Source: Azophilus sp965221755
GTDB taxonomy: Bacteria > Pseudomonadota > Gammaproteobacteria > Pseudomonadales > Azotimanducaceae
DNA length: 64,000 bases
Direction: 5' to 3'
Assembly (NCBI GenBank): GCA_965221755.1
Contig: OZ244921.1
Coordinates: 3,534,001 to 3,598,000, forward strand
Shown: in pieces, positions 1-10,286 of the stretch
Layout of the letters: each line of letters starts with the position of its first letter
How positions within the stretch are numbered: the stretch's first letter is position 1
Translations under genes and position numbers: made by a program
The notes under the pieces: generated by a model
Database searches by the model: none
What the model was told of the DNA's origin: nothing
The model's input: only the letters and a program-made list of their open reading frames with translations

Positions 1-1
1 C

Positions 2-1024
2 ACCTTGGCGCTGATGATCGGCACTGCCGGGCTGCCGCATGTGATCGTGCGCTTCTTCACGGTGCCCAAAGTCTCCGATGCGCGGCGTTCGGCCGGCTAC
101 GCCCTGCTGTTCATCGCCCTGCTCTACACCACCGCGCCGGCGGTCGGCGCCTTCGCCCGCCTGAACTTCATCGACACGGTGCAGGGCGCGCCCTACGCCG
201 AAGCGGCCGACTGGTTCAAGCGCTGGGAGGACATAGGCCTGATCGGCTGGCAGGACAAGAACGCCGACGGGGCCATCCAATACGCGCCCGGCGCTGCCTT
301 CGACGGCCCGCCCGCCTTCACCGGCGAGCGTGGCGAACAGGGCCAACGGGTGCTGGCCAACCCCCCCGGCGCGAGCGCCAACGAGGTTTACGTGGACCGT
401 GACATCATGGTGCTGGCGAACCCGGAAATCGCCGCCCTGCCGGACTGGGTGATCGCGCTGGTCGCGGCGGGCGGCTTGGCGGCGGCGCTCTCCACCGCGG
501 CGGGACTGCTGCTGGTGATCTCCACTTCGGTCTCCCACGACCTGATGAAGAAGACCTTGGCCCGCGGCCTCAGCGACCGGCAGGAACTGCGCTACGCCCG
601 CATCGCCGCCGCCGCCGCCATCGTCATCGCGGGCTATCTGGGCATCAATCCGCCGGCCTTCGTCGCCCAGGTGGTGGCCTTCGCCTTCGGCCTGGCCGCG
701 GCATCGCTGTTTCCGGCCATCCTGCTCGGCATCTTTTCCGTGCGCGCCACCAAGGAGGGGGCCATCGCCGGCATGCTGGCGGGCCTGGTCTTCACCTTTG
801 CCTACATCGCCTACTTCAAGTTCGTCGAACCGGGGCGCAACAACGCCGAGCATTGGTGGTTCGGCATCTCTCCCGAGGGCATCGGCGCGCTGGGCGCCGC
901 CCTGAACTTCGCCACCGCCCTGTTCGTCAGCCGCCTCTCCCCCGCCGTGCCGGCGCCGGTCAAGGCGCTCGTCGCCTCCATCCGGGTGCCCGCCGGGGTG
1001 CAGCGGCCGCACGACCGCCCATGA
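2..1024 (+). CDS. Sodium:solute symporter (SSS family), C-terminal part
   Basis: The frame is open to the left edge, so the N-terminus and start lie outside the window. About 340 residues remain, with several hydrophobic helices, including GLAAALSTAAGLLLVIST followed by the cytoplasmic SVSHDLMKK typical of SSS carriers. The sequence most resembles the ActP/VC_2705 branch, whose members import small carboxylates with Na+. A hydrophilic stretch of roughly 80 residues (about 55-135 of the visible part) lies between two membrane segments. The substrate cannot be fixed from the sequence. The gene is followed by a copy of the dispersed palindromic repeat and then a DUF1295 gene on the same strand. 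Confidence 0.85.
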   Translation, partial: TLALMIGTAGLPHVIVRFFTVPKVSDARRSAGYALLFIALLYTTAPAVGAFARLNFIDTVQGAPYAEAADWFKRWEDIGLIGWQDKNADGAIQYAPGAAFDGPPAFTGERGEQGQRVLANPPGASANEVYVDRDIMVLANPEIAALPDWVIALVAAGGLAAALSTAAGLLLVISTSVSHDLMKKTLARGLSDRQELRYARIAAAAAIVIAGYLGINPPAFVAQVVAFAFGLAAASLFPAILLGIFSVRATKEGAIAGMLAGLVFTFAYIAYFKFVEPGRNNAEHWWFGISPEGIGALGAALNFATALFVSRLSPAVPAPVKALVASIRVPAGVQRPHDRP

Positions 1025-1066
1025 GCCTGAGTCGCGTCAAGGCCCCCATTGAACGGCTCGCCTCGT

Positions 1067-1162
1067 GAGCGGGCTTAACAAACGCATCGGAGCCTGCCCC
1101 ACGCAACGGCAGCGGAGTCGCGCGCCGGCGAAACGCCAACGCGCCCGCTTTGCGGGCGCGCG
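1067..1162 (+). repeat. Modular palindromic repeat, copy 1 (hairpin class gcgcccgc)
   Basis: Head gagcgggcttaacaaacgc, a core related to ggagtttcgc/gcgaaac, then the terminal hairpin gcgcccgc-ttt-gcgggcgc. It lies between the symporter stop and the DUF1295 gene. The same head and core recur at 9.1, 11.0-11.4, 21.6, 25.4, 34.9, 35.5, 38.4, 51.3 and 57.1 kb. Confidence 0.85.
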
Positions 1163-1204
1163 CGATCGGCGCATTCCATTGAATTCGCATCGACCGCAAG
1201 CAGG

Positions 1205-2041
1205 ATGACCGAGCTCAATCCCTTGGCCGGAACGCCTTTCGGCGACATGCTGATCCTCTGCCTGGGGCTGGCGGCGCTGTGCTGGCTGCTCTCCGTGCTG
1301 ACCCGGGAATGCTCCTGGGTGGATCGCCTCTGGTCCATTGCCCCGCCCATCTACTGCCTCTGGGTGGCCGGGGCGGCGGACTTCGATTCCGCCAGGCTGA
1401 ACCTGATGGCCGGGCTGGTCACCCTTTGGGGCGCGCGCCTGACCTTCAACTTCGCCCGCAAGGGCGGTTACCGCAAGGGCGGCGAGGACTACCGCTGGGC
1501 GACGGTGCGGGAGCGCGCCGGGCCGGTGGGCTTCCAAGTGCTCAACGCCACTTTCATCGCCCCGGGCCAGATGCTTCTGATCTGGCTGTTCTGCGCCCCC
1601 ATCCACACCGCTTGGCTGTGGCGGGAAACCGCCTTCACTTGGATCGACGCGGCCTTGGGCGCGCTGTTCCTCGCCTTCCTCATCGGCGAGACCGTTGCCG
1701 ATGAGCAGATGTGGGCCTTCCAGCAGGACAAGCAGCGCAGGCTGCAAAGCGGCGAGCAGGCCACCCCCTTCCTGCGCGCCGGCCTGTACCGCTGCAGCCG
1801 CCACCCCAACTACTTCTGCGAACTCGGCATGTGGTGGACGCTGTACTTCTTCGCGGTCGCCGCCTCGGGTGAATGGCTGCACTGGACCGGCTGGGGATTC
1901 GTGCTGCTGACCCTGCTCTTCCACAGTTCCATCCAGCTCACGGAAACCATCTCGAACGGCAAGTACCCCAGCTACAAGGACTACCAAGCGAGCGTGCCCA
2001 GGCTGATTCCCATTCGGTTTGGCCGGACGCAGGCCGGCTGA
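1205..2041 (+). CDS. DUF1295 / steroid 5-alpha-reductase-like membrane protein
   Basis: A 278-residue integral membrane protein with about six hydrophobic segments. The C-terminal signature GLYRCSRHPNYFCELGMWW (about residues 197-215), and YPSYKDYQ near the end, are diagnostic of the DUF1295/isoprenylcysteine-methyltransferase-like fold. Relatives include NADPH-dependent steroid reductase-like enzymes, but most bacterial members have no proven substrate. The ATG at 1205 follows a copy of the dispersed repeat rather than a coding neighbour, so the gene is probably transcribed alone. A lipid-modifying role is inference only. Confidence 0.85.
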   Translation: MTELNPLAGTPFGDMLILCLGLAALCWLLSVLTRECSWVDRLWSIAPPIYCLWVAGAADFDSARLNLMAGLVTLWGARLTFNFARKGGYRKGGEDYRWATVRERAGPVGFQVLNATFIAPGQMLLIWLFCAPIHTAWLWRETAFTWIDAALGALFLAFLIGETVADEQMWAFQQDKQRRLQSGEQATPFLRAGLYRCSRHPNYFCELGMWWTLYFFAVAASGEWLHWTGWGFVLLTLLFHSSIQLTETISNGKYPSYKDYQASVPRLIPIRFGRTQAG

Positions 2042-2050
2042 CGAAGCAAT

Positions 2051-2080
2051 TTGGAGTCACGTCGGCAATTCCCTTAAACT
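2051..2080 (+). promoter_or_regulatory. Candidate sigma-70 promoter of fdxA
   Basis: ttggag (2051-2056), 18-bp spacer, taaact (2075-2080), about 30 bp before the fdxA start. A good Shine-Dalgarno (aaggag) precedes the ATG at 2111. Confidence 0.4.
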
Positions 2081-2110
2081 ATCGCGCTTTCGACTTGCAA
2101 GGAGCGGTTC

Positions 2111-2434
2111 ATGACCTTTGTGGTGGGCGAAGCCTGCATCAAATGCAAATTGACCGACTGCGTGGAGGTGTGTCCGGTCGATTGCTTCTACGAAGGGCCA
2201 AACATGTTGGTCATTCACCCTGACGAGTGCATCGACTGCGCCCTTTGCGAACCGGAATGCCCCGTTGAAGCCATCTATTCCGAGGACGAACTGCCTGAGG
2301 GTCAACAGGACTTTCTTGAGCTCAATCAACGTTTGGCGGAGAGTTGGCCCAACATCACCGAGCAGCAGGAGCCGCCGCCGGATGCGGACGATTGGCGCGA
2401 GGTCAAGGAAAAGCGCCACCTACTCGAAGAGTAG
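2111..2434 (+). CDS. fdxA: Ferredoxin FdxA, 7Fe-8S type
   Basis: A 107-residue soluble electron carrier with two clusters bound by the cysteines of ACIKCKLTDCVEVCPVDC and DECIDCALCEPECP. The spacing CxxCxxxxCxxxCP in the first motif and CxxCxxxCP in the second fits the Azotobacter FdI-type ferredoxin with one 3Fe-4S and one 4Fe-4S centre. Length and the acidic C-terminal tail match the family. An aaggag ribosome-binding site precedes the ATG. In Pseudomonas fdxA lies beside rpoS; here it converges directly on nlpD. Its TAG stop lies inside the first unit of a 17-bp tandem repeat. Confidence 0.95.
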   Translation: MTFVVGEACIKCKLTDCVEVCPVDCFYEGPNMLVIHPDECIDCALCEPECPVEAIYSEDELPEGQQDFLELNQRLAESWPNITEQQEPPPDADDWREVKEKRHLLEE

Positions 2435-2485
2435 GCTTGCTCGAAGAGTGGGCTTGCTCGAAGAGTGGGCTTGCTCGAAAAGCAG
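2418..2485. repeat. 17-bp tandem repeat, about four units, over the fdxA stop
   Basis: Two identical units gcttgctcgaagagtgg (2435-2451 and 2452-2468) are flanked by diverged units at 2418-2434 (containing the fdxA TAG) and 2469-2485. The array fills the gap between convergent fdxA and nlpD. Confidence 0.9.
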
Positions 2486-2491
2486 GCCCGC

Positions 2492-3226
2492 TCACTTCAA
2501 CACCGAACGGGGGCTGATCGGCTTGCCGTTCCTGCGGATCTCAAAATGCAGCGCCTGGGCGGCGCGGTCGCCGCCGTTGATGGCGGCGATGGGCTGACCG
2601 CCCTTAATGCGCTGCTTCTCCCGGACGAGGATGGGTTGGTTGACGCTGTAGGCGGACAGGTACTCGGCGTTGTGGCGCACGATGACCAAACGCTCGAACC
2701 CGGCCAAGCCGGCGCCGGCGTAAACCACTTCGCCATCGGCGGCGCTCAGGACCCGGGCGCCTGGCTGCACGGAAAAATCCAAGCCCGTGTTGGCGCCGCC
2801 GAATTCGTTGACCACTCGGCCCGTCGTTGGCCAGCGCCAGGTCACGCCGCCCGCTCGGCTGGCGGGCGCGCGGCTGACGGACGGCTTCGGCGGCGCTTTG
2901 GCAGGGGGCTTGGCGGCCACCGCCCGCCCCTTCAAGCGCAGCTTCTGGCCGGGATGGATGAGGTAGGGCGGCCGCAGCCCGTTCAATCGGGCCAAGGTCC
3001 GCACCGGCACCCCGGTTGAACGGCTGATCGAATAGAGGGTGTCGCCGCGCTTGACCGTATGCACGGACCGCCACGGCGCGGCCTTGGCCGCAGGGACGCG
3101 GTCAACCGCGCCGGGAGAGCGCTCGGCAACCGCGACGCGGCCTTGGGTGGCGCAGCCGGCAAGCGACAGCGCAGCGCCGATCATCAAGCACCTCACGCCA
3201 AGACCCATGAGCGTTACGCGACCCAT
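2492..3226 (-). CDS. nlpD: NlpD-like murein hydrolase activator (LysM + degenerate LytM), lipoprotein
   Basis: 244 residues. The signal peptide ends in the lipobox LAGC, predicting an outer-membrane lipoprotein. A LysM domain (VKRGDTLYSISRSTGVPVRT onward, about 57-100) binds peptidoglycan. A LytM/M23 domain (about 128-240) ends ALHFEIRRNGKPISP. The usual zinc motif is absent (TGLDFSV for HxxxD, SAYSVN where E. coli has SAYAHN), so, as in E. coli NlpD, it should activate an amidase rather than cut murein itself. An alternative ATG at 3208 would give a shorter signal peptide. It lies last in the pyrG-to-nlpD operon, where rpoS would usually follow. Confidence 0.9.
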   Translation of the reverse strand: MGRVTLMGLGVRCLMIGAALSLAGCATQGRVAVAERSPGAVDRVPAAKAAPWRSVHTVKRGDTLYSISRSTGVPVRTLARLNGLRPPYLIHPGQKLRLKGRAVAAKPPAKAPPKPSVSRAPASRAGGVTWRWPTTGRVVNEFGGANTGLDFSVQPGARVLSAADGEVVYAGAGLAGFERLVIVRHNAEYLSAYSVNQPILVREKQRIKGGQPIAAINGGDRAAQALHFEIRRNGKPISPRSVLK

Positions 3227-3229
3227 GCC

Positions 3230-4183
3230 TCATCCCGAGGCCGATCGCATCCGGGTGAGCAGCCACAGGCTGCCGGCGCCGAAGCCCATCAGCACCACGA
3301 CCAGCGCCGCATCGCCCTCCCCCGCTCCCGTGGCCCGTCCCCATTCCGCCGGGGTCAGCAGCGCGCCCTCATGGCGCCAAGGCCACAGCCGCAGCAGGCC
3401 ACCCGCCATCAAACCGGTCAGGAAGCTCATGACCGCCTCGAAGCGCCATGCCAACAGCCAGCGGAAGAGGCGCGAAAACAGAGCGGCGCCAAGCGCGCAG
3501 CCCAGTGCGAAGACCGCCAGAACCAGCCAATCGAATTCGGCAAGGGCGCCCAGCACCGGAGCGTACAAACCCAGGAGCAGCAGCACGAAGCTGCCGGATA
3601 CCGCCGGCAGCAGCCAAGCGCCCACGGCCAAAGCGCCGCCGATCAGGTAGGCCGGCGGCCCGGGGTCAGCGCCCAAGGGCTCGATCAAGCCCGAGGCGGC
3701 GCCGCCAAGAGCGCCGACGACGCCGAACGGCAGCAGTTGCCGCCGCGCTCGGGCACGGCCGATGTCGATGGTCGAGTAGAGGATCAGGCCGAAGAAAAAT
3801 CCCCAAACCAAGGTCGGCGCACTGGCCAGCCAATGGCTGACCAACTGCGCGACGACCAACAGGCTGACCGTCATGCCGGCTCCCAAGCAGGTGAGAAACG
3901 CCAGGTTGTGGTGCCGCCAAAAGCGCTTGGGATCGGTCAGGCACCAGCCGATGGTGGCAGGGCCGAAGGACGCCAAGCTCGCCACCAGTTCCCGGTAAAT
4001 GCCCGTGACGAAGGCGATGGTTCCCCCGGAGACGCCGGGCACCGCCTCAACGGCGCCCATGGCAAGGCCGCGCGCGAACAGGCCAGCCCAAGGGCGGCGC
4101 CCGCCGCCTGCCGAGGGCGCTCGCTGGGCTGGCTCCCGTCCTCCTGTCGGCTGGCGGCGCATGGCGGGAGGGCCGGACGCCAA
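3230..4183 (-). CDS. DUF368 family membrane protein (undecaprenyl-phosphate translocase-like)
   Basis: A polytopic protein of about 317 residues with a conserved N-terminal block GAVEAVPGVSGGTIAFVTGI, a second inverted block LPAVSGSFVLLLLGLYAPV, and many hydrophobic helices. These two PG(V/I)SG-type motifs define DUF368, members of which (PopT) were reported to recycle undecaprenyl phosphate across the inner membrane. The TTG at 4183 abuts the pcm stop; an ATG at 4162 is an alternative. It sits between pcm and nlpD, an insertion relative to the usual pcm-nlpD adjacency. A cell-envelope role fits its neighbours. Confidence 0.85.
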   Translation of the reverse strand: MASGPPAMRRQPTGGREPAQRAPSAGGGRRPWAGLFARGLAMGAVEAVPGVSGGTIAFVTGIYRELVASLASFGPATIGWCLTDPKRFWRHHNLAFLTCLGAGMTVSLLVVAQLVSHWLASAPTLVWGFFFGLILYSTIDIGRARARRQLLPFGVVGALGGAASGLIEPLGADPGPPAYLIGGALAVGAWLLPAVSGSFVLLLLGLYAPVLGALAEFDWLVLAVFALGCALGAALFSRLFRWLLAWRFEAVMSFLTGLMAGGLLRLWPWRHEGALLTPAEWGRATGAGEGDAALVVVLMGFGAGSLWLLTRMRSASG

Positions 4184-4846
4184 TCAGGTCCGCAGACCCT
4201 TGACCAAGGGCACGAAACGCGCCCCGTCCACCTCCCGCTCCCCATAGCCTTGGTCGGTGCGGTCGATGACCTTCAACCGCTGGTTGCCGTCGCCCCCCAC
4301 CGGAACCACCATGCGGCCGCCGACATCGAGTTGCTCAAGCAGCCTTTGCGGCACGGCGCGCGGCGCGGCGGTGACCAGAATGCCGGCAAACGGGCCTTGG
4401 TCCGCCCAGCCGTTGTAGCCGTCACCCAATTTGGAGAACACGTTGCGAATCTCAAGCGCCCCAAAGCGGCGCCTCGCCTCATCGAGCAGCGGCTTGATCC
4501 GCTCAACGGTGAACACCTTGGCGCATAGCTGCGCCAGCAAGGCCGTCTGGAACCCCGACCCGGTGCCGACCTCCAGCACGCTGTCCCGAGGCGTCTCCAG
4601 CAGCGCCGCCGTCATTGCCGCCACGGTTGAAGGCTGCGAAATGGTCTGGCCATGGCCGATGGGCAGGGCCCGGTCCTGATAGGCGAGATGGGCCATCGCC
4701 TCCTCAACGAAGATGTGGCGGGGCACCGCGGCGAAGGCTTCAAGCACGCCTGAATGGGTGACTTCCTGGCGTTCCAGCAGATTGACCAGCCGCGCCCGGC
4801 TGCGCGCCGACGTCATGCCGATGCCATGCAGGTCGTAGCTTTTCAC
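4184..4846 (-). CDS. pcm: Protein-L-isoaspartate O-methyltransferase
   Basis: Repairs isomerised Asp/Asn residues by SAM-dependent methylation. The family signature ALPIGHGQTISQPSTVA and the SAM-binding VLEVGTGSGFQTALLAQL are intact, as is the C-terminal VRFVPLVKG-like end (ARFVPLVKGLRT). I chose the GTG at 4846, which overlaps the ftsB stop as GTGA, because relatives as I recall them keep GIGMTS before the ATG at 4816; the ATG remains possible (210 residues). In many gammaproteobacteria surE, truD, ispF and ispD lie between ftsB and pcm; they are absent here. Confidence 0.93.
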   Translation of the reverse strand: MKSYDLHGIGMTSARSRARLVNLLERQEVTHSGVLEAFAAVPRHIFVEEAMAHLAYQDRALPIGHGQTISQPSTVAAMTAALLETPRDSVLEVGTGSGFQTALLAQLCAKVFTVERIKPLLDEARRRFGALEIRNVFSKLGDGYNGWADQGPFAGILVTAAPRAVPQRLLEQLDVGGRMVVPVGGDGNQRLKVIDRTDQGYGEREVDGARFVPLVKGLRT

Positions 4847-5121
4847 CGCGGCTCGTCGGTGACGATGTAGAAGACCTCGCCATCCTTGATCATGCCCAGA
4901 TCCGCGCGCGCCCGAGCCTCCACCGCCGCATCGCTCCCGGTCAACGCCATCACCTCTCCCCGCAGCAGGCGGTTGCGCTGCCTCTGCAGCTCGGCGCGGC
5001 GCTCCTCGGCCTGCAACTGGGCCTTCAGCGCCGCCGCCTTGAAGTAGCCGCTGTCGCCAAACCAGGATTGGCACTGCAAGCCCAGCACAAGCAGCAACAG
5101 CATTGCAGCGACCGTCCTCAC
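4843..5121 (-). CDS. ftsB: Cell division protein FtsB
   Basis: A 92-residue bitopic protein: an N-terminal membrane segment (AAMLLLLVLGLQ), then a coiled coil rich in Ala, Glu and Arg (about 27-60), and the C-terminal motif ARADLGMIKDGEVFYIV typical of FtsB/DivIC. It bridges FtsL and FtsQ in the divisome. The start is GTG, overlapping the eno stop as GTGA, and its own stop overlaps the pcm start the same way, so translation is probably coupled through eno-ftsB-pcm. Confidence 0.93.
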   Translation of the reverse strand: MRTVAAMLLLLVLGLQCQSWFGDSGYFKAAALKAQLQAEERRAELQRQRNRLLRGEVMALTGSDAAVEARARADLGMIKDGEVFYIVTDEPR

Positions 5122-6407
5122 GCGTTGCGGACCTCCTCCCTGCCCAAGTAGAGCGCATCGCCGCCAAGGGCCTCCTCAATGCGCAGCAGTTGGTTGTACT
5201 TGGCCACCCGATCGGAACGGCACAGCGAGCCGGTCTTGATCTGGCCGGCGCCGGCGCCGACCGCAAGGTCGGCGATGGTCACGTCCTCGGTCTCCCCCGA
5301 ACGGTGCGACACGACCACGCCGTAGCCCGCCTCGCGAGCCATGCGGATGGCGTCCAAGGTCTCCGAAAGGGTGCCGATCTGGTTGAGCTTAATGAGCACG
5401 GCATTGGCGACGCCGCTCTCAATCCCGCGCCGCAGCAGGGAGGTGTCGGTGACGAACAGATCGTCGCCGACCAGCTGCACCCGCTCGCCGAGCGCTTCGG
5501 TGAGCGAGCGCCATCCGGCCCAATCGCTCTCGTCCATGCCGTCCTCTATGGAGACGATGGGATAACGAGCCGCCAATTCCGCCAGATAGCCGGTGAAGCC
5601 GGCGCTGTCGCAGCGGACGTCCTCACCGGCCAGCGCATAGATCCCGTCATCGTAAAACTCCGAGGCGGCGCAGTCCAAGCCGAGCGCCAGATCCCGTCCC
5701 GGCTCATAGCCCGCCCGGCGCGCGGCCTCGACGATCGCCTCAAGGGCTTCGGCGTTGGAGGCGAGGTCGGGGGCAAAGCCGCCTTCGTCACCGACCGCCG
5801 TGGTCAGGCCGCGTTCCGCCAGGACGGCCTTCAAGTGGTGGAAGACCTCCACGCCGCAGCGCAGCGCTTCGGAAAACCGGGACTGCGACACCGGCAGCAC
5901 CATGAACTCCTGGATGTCCACGTTGTTGTTGGCGTGGGCGCCGCCGTTGAGAATGTTCATCATCGGCGTCGGCAGCCGCATCCGCGGGCCGCCTGCCAGC
6001 TCGTTGATGTGGGCGTAGAGGGGGCGGCCCCGATCCTCGGCGGCCGCCTTGGCGGCGGCCAAGGACACCGCCAGGAGCGCATTGGCGCCCAGCGCGGATT
6101 TGTTGGCAGTGCCGTCGAGTTCGCGCAGCCGGTCATCCAGCGCCTGCTGCGCCTCAGCCCGCATGCCGACCACTGCCGGCGCGATCCGTTCCGCAATGCC
6201 GGCGACCGCCCGCAGAACGCCGCGGCCGAGATAACGGGCGGCGTCCGCATCCCTCAGCTCAAGGGCCTCCCTTGAGCCCGTGGAGGCCCCCGATGGCGTG
6301 ATGGCGCGCCCAACGCCGCCGCTCTCGGTGTGTACTTCGGCCTCCACCGTGGGATTGCCCCGGGAATCGAGCACTTCCCGCCCCTTGACCGCGACGATCC
6401 GGCTCAT
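5118..6407 (-). CDS. eno: Enolase
   Basis: Glycolytic 2-phosphoglycerate dehydratase, 429 residues, the normal bacterial length. Visible signatures: SGASTGSREALELRD near the N-terminus, the metal ligands in LGLDCAASEFYDDG, SIEDGMDESDWAGW and LVGDDLFVTD, and the family signature LIKLNQIGTLSETLDA followed by SHRSGETEDVTIADLAV. All catalytic regions look intact. The ATG at 6407 overlaps the kdsA stop (ATGA). Its place between kdsA and ftsB is the standard gammaproteobacterial arrangement. Confidence 0.98.
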   Translation of the reverse strand: MSRIVAVKGREVLDSRGNPTVEAEVHTESGGVGRAITPSGASTGSREALELRDADAARYLGRGVLRAVAGIAERIAPAVVGMRAEAQQALDDRLRELDGTANKSALGANALLAVSLAAAKAAAEDRGRPLYAHINELAGGPRMRLPTPMMNILNGGAHANNNVDIQEFMVLPVSQSRFSEALRCGVEVFHHLKAVLAERGLTTAVGDEGGFAPDLASNAEALEAIVEAARRAGYEPGRDLALGLDCAASEFYDDGIYALAGEDVRCDSAGFTGYLAELAARYPIVSIEDGMDESDWAGWRSLTEALGERVQLVGDDLFVTDTSLLRRGIESGVANAVLIKLNQIGTLSETLDAIRMAREAGYGVVVSHRSGETEDVTIADLAVGAGAGQIKTGSLCRSDRVAKYNQLLRIEEALGGDALYLGREEVRNA

Positions 6408-7260
6408 GCCCCTACCGCCGCCGGCGCCGCCACTTGGGTTTCCAGAAGGGCGCCGCCCTTGACCGCATCATCCAAGGCCTTGAGGCCAGTGAGCAACGCC
6501 TTCATCAACCCCAGCGGCCAGGCGTTGGGGCCGTCGGAAAGCGCTTGGTCGGGGTTCGGATGGGTTTCCATGAACAGCCCCGCGACCCCCGCCCCCACCG
6601 CAGCCCGAGCCAGCACCGGCACCATGTGGCGCTGGCCGCCCGAGGCGTTGCCGAGGGCGCCGGGCATCTGCGCCGAATGGGTGGCGTCGAACACCACGGG
6701 AGCGCCGGTTTCGCGCATGACCGCCAAGGCGCGCATGTCGCTGACCAAGTTGTTGTAGCCGAAGCTTGCGCCCCGTTCGCAGACCATGATCCGCTCATTG
6801 CCTTGGGCGCGGGCCTTGGCGACGACGTTGCGCATGTCCGCCGGGGCCAGAAACTGTCCCTTCTTGATGTTGACGGGCTTGCCGCAGGCGGCCACCCGAG
6901 CGATGAAGTCGGTCTGCCGGCAGAGAAAGGCGGGCGTCTGCAGCACCGAGACCACCTCCGCCACCTCGTCCAGCGGCGTGTTCTCATGCACGTCGGTCAG
7001 CACGGGAACGCCGACTTCGCGCCGCACCCGCTCCAGCACCCTCAGGCCCTCGTGCAGGCCGGGGCCGCGATAGCTCTCGTGGGAGGAGCGGTTGGCCTTG
7101 TCGAAGGAGCTCTTGTAGATGAACGGCATGTCCAAGGCCTCGGCAATGCCCTTAAGCGTCTCGGCGGTGGACAACGCCAATGCCTCGCTCTCAATGACGC
7201 ATGGACCGGCAATGAGGAACAGGGGCGCATCCAGCCCGGCCTCAAACCCGCAAATGCGCA

Positions 7261-7261
<1 letters not shown>
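6404..7261 (-). CDS. kdsA: 3-deoxy-8-phosphooctulonate (KDO-8-P) synthase
   Basis: Condenses arabinose-5-phosphate with phosphoenolpyruvate for the LPS inner core, implying that the cell makes KDO. The 285-residue protein carries FLIAGPCVIESEALAL, YKSSFDKANRSS, VLTDVHE, QTDFIARVAACGKPVNIKKG (substrate-binding face) and VFDATHSAQMPG. Length and motifs fit the family throughout. Its start codon overlaps the pyrG stop (TGATG), consistent with a pyrG-kdsA-eno-ftsB-pcm transcript. Confidence 0.97.
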
Positions 7262-8913
<1,652 letters not shown>

Positions 8914-9118
8914 GGCCCGCTCTCCCGCCGGAGTGCGAACGTTGAGCGGGCTCGCTCCGGCAGCGGCGACCTGTTCGAGTTGGCCAAGCTTGCAGGCTCC
9001 GTCAATTGGCAGGACCCGCCCCGCTCGCCAAGGCTCCCAACAGCGCCGCAACCCCGGCTGGCTCGGGCAACGTCCAAGATGGGATTGCACGGTAGCAAAT
9101 TCGCGGGGCTAGCTCAAC

Positions 9119-9217
9119 GCGCCTCTCGCCCTCCGGGCGGGAGGCGGTTGGAGTTTCGCTGGCGCGAAACTCCGCGCTTGTCGCGAGGTCAGGTTCCGAA
9201 ACGTTGCTGAGCCCGCA
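9119..9217 (-). repeat. Modular palindromic repeat, copy 2 (hairpin class gcctctcg)
   Basis: Reads on the minus strand as head gcgggctcagcaacgtttcg, core ggagtttcgcgccagcgaaa, then terminal hairpin gcctcccgcccggagggcga and its complement. It lies in the 440-bp gap between the pyrG start (8913) and the end of the amidase gene (9354); the rest of that gap (8914-9118 and 9218-9353) shows nothing I can assign. Confidence 0.9.
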
Positions 9218-9353
9218 AAATGCGATTCCGGATCCACTCAACTTGGGAGCCTGCGCGGGCGCCTTGGCAATGCCCCCGGCGCCGGCAAGCCCGCGATCGG
9301 GCATCTCCTGCGCCAGCCCATTCAAGCTGGGCGGCAACCGGCGCGCTCGCCCG

Positions 9354-10244
9354 TCAAGGATAATGGCCGGAGCCGTCAAGCTCGCCGCGGTACTTTTCGT
9401 TCAAGCTCCAGAGGATGGCCATGGTCTCCGGATCGGGCTGGCCGGAATGGTCGGCTTGGCGGAAACGCAACTGCAGGGCGCGCACGGCGTAGCGCGTCAG
9501 CTGGTCGAATTCGCCGGTGGGCTCAACCCGGTAGCCGAGCTTGCGCAAGGCGGCCTGCAGTTCCCCGACATCCGGCGGCCGATCCTCGAACCGCGACTGG
9601 TAGCGCGCTTTGGTCGCCTCGTCATACCAAGCGCCGATGCCCGCCTCGTACAGCCGCCGCCACGGAAACAGCGGCCCCGGGTCGGATCGCCACTCGGTGA
9701 CGATGTCGGAGTGGGCGACGAAATCCAGCGGCTCAATGTTGGGGTGGCGCCGTTGAATGGCGCGCAGCAAGTCGATGGTCATCTCGATCTGCGCCTCGTC
9801 AAAGGGCACAAACACGCATTGCAATTCATCCAAGTTCGTCTCCGGCGTGGTTTCGCAGTTGAATTCGTTGACGATCTCAATGCCGATGGAGCGGGCGTTG
9901 AAGGCCGCCTCCCCCGCCCAGTAGCCGGGGCCCGCATGCCACGCCCGCCGCCCCTCCTCCACGAACTGGTGCAGGAGCAGCCGGCGGCGGTTGTAGCTCG
10001 GGTCGTTTTCAGCCGGGATCAGATAGTGCGAACTGACGGGGGCGTCAGTCCGGGTCGTCAGCAGCCTGACGGATTCGGCGAAGTTCTCCGACGTGGCGTG
10101 CATGACGACGTAATCGATGCGGCTGTTCTGGTTGGTCGATTCGATGAACACGACGCTTGAACAGGCCGCAAGCAGCAACGGCGAAATCAGCGGGATCAGC
10201 ACAATCAGCAAATTGGATGGAGGCGCAATTTTCATGGGTTTCAC
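9354..10244 (-). CDS. AmiD-like N-acetylmuramoyl-L-alanine amidase, lipoprotein
   Basis: A 296-residue zinc amidase (Amidase_2) that cleaves between MurNAc and the stem peptide. A hydrophobic signal ends in the lipobox LLAAC, so it should be a lipoprotein. Zinc ligands are the His of YVVMHATSEN and the His and Asp region of VAHSDIVTEWRSDPGPLFPW; SSHYLIPA and RAWHAGPGYW also match E. coli AmiD closely. A C-terminal peptidoglycan-binding domain (about 225-285) follows. It lies beside two further peptidoglycan-peptide hydrolases (DdpX-like and LD-carboxypeptidase), suggesting murein turnover or scavenging. Confidence 0.92.
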   Translation of the reverse strand: MKPMKIAPPSNLLIVLIPLISPLLLAACSSVVFIESTNQNSRIDYVVMHATSENFAESVRLLTTRTDAPVSSHYLIPAENDPSYNRRRLLLHQFVEEGRRAWHAGPGYWAGEAAFNARSIGIEIVNEFNCETTPETNLDELQCVFVPFDEAQIEMTIDLLRAIQRRHPNIEPLDFVAHSDIVTEWRSDPGPLFPWRRLYEAGIGAWYDEATKARYQSRFEDRPPDVGELQAALRKLGYRVEPTGEFDQLTRYAVRALQLRFRQADHSGQPDPETMAILWSLNEKYRGELDGSGHYP

Positions 10245-10286
10245 AACTCGTCCTCATGAGGGTTCAAACGTTTCGGGTCTGACGGG

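Noticed and set aside
2425..2490. 17-bp tandem units as a CRISPR or operator array
   Set aside because: Units are directly adjacent without spacers and degrade outward, more like slippage products over the fdxA stop.
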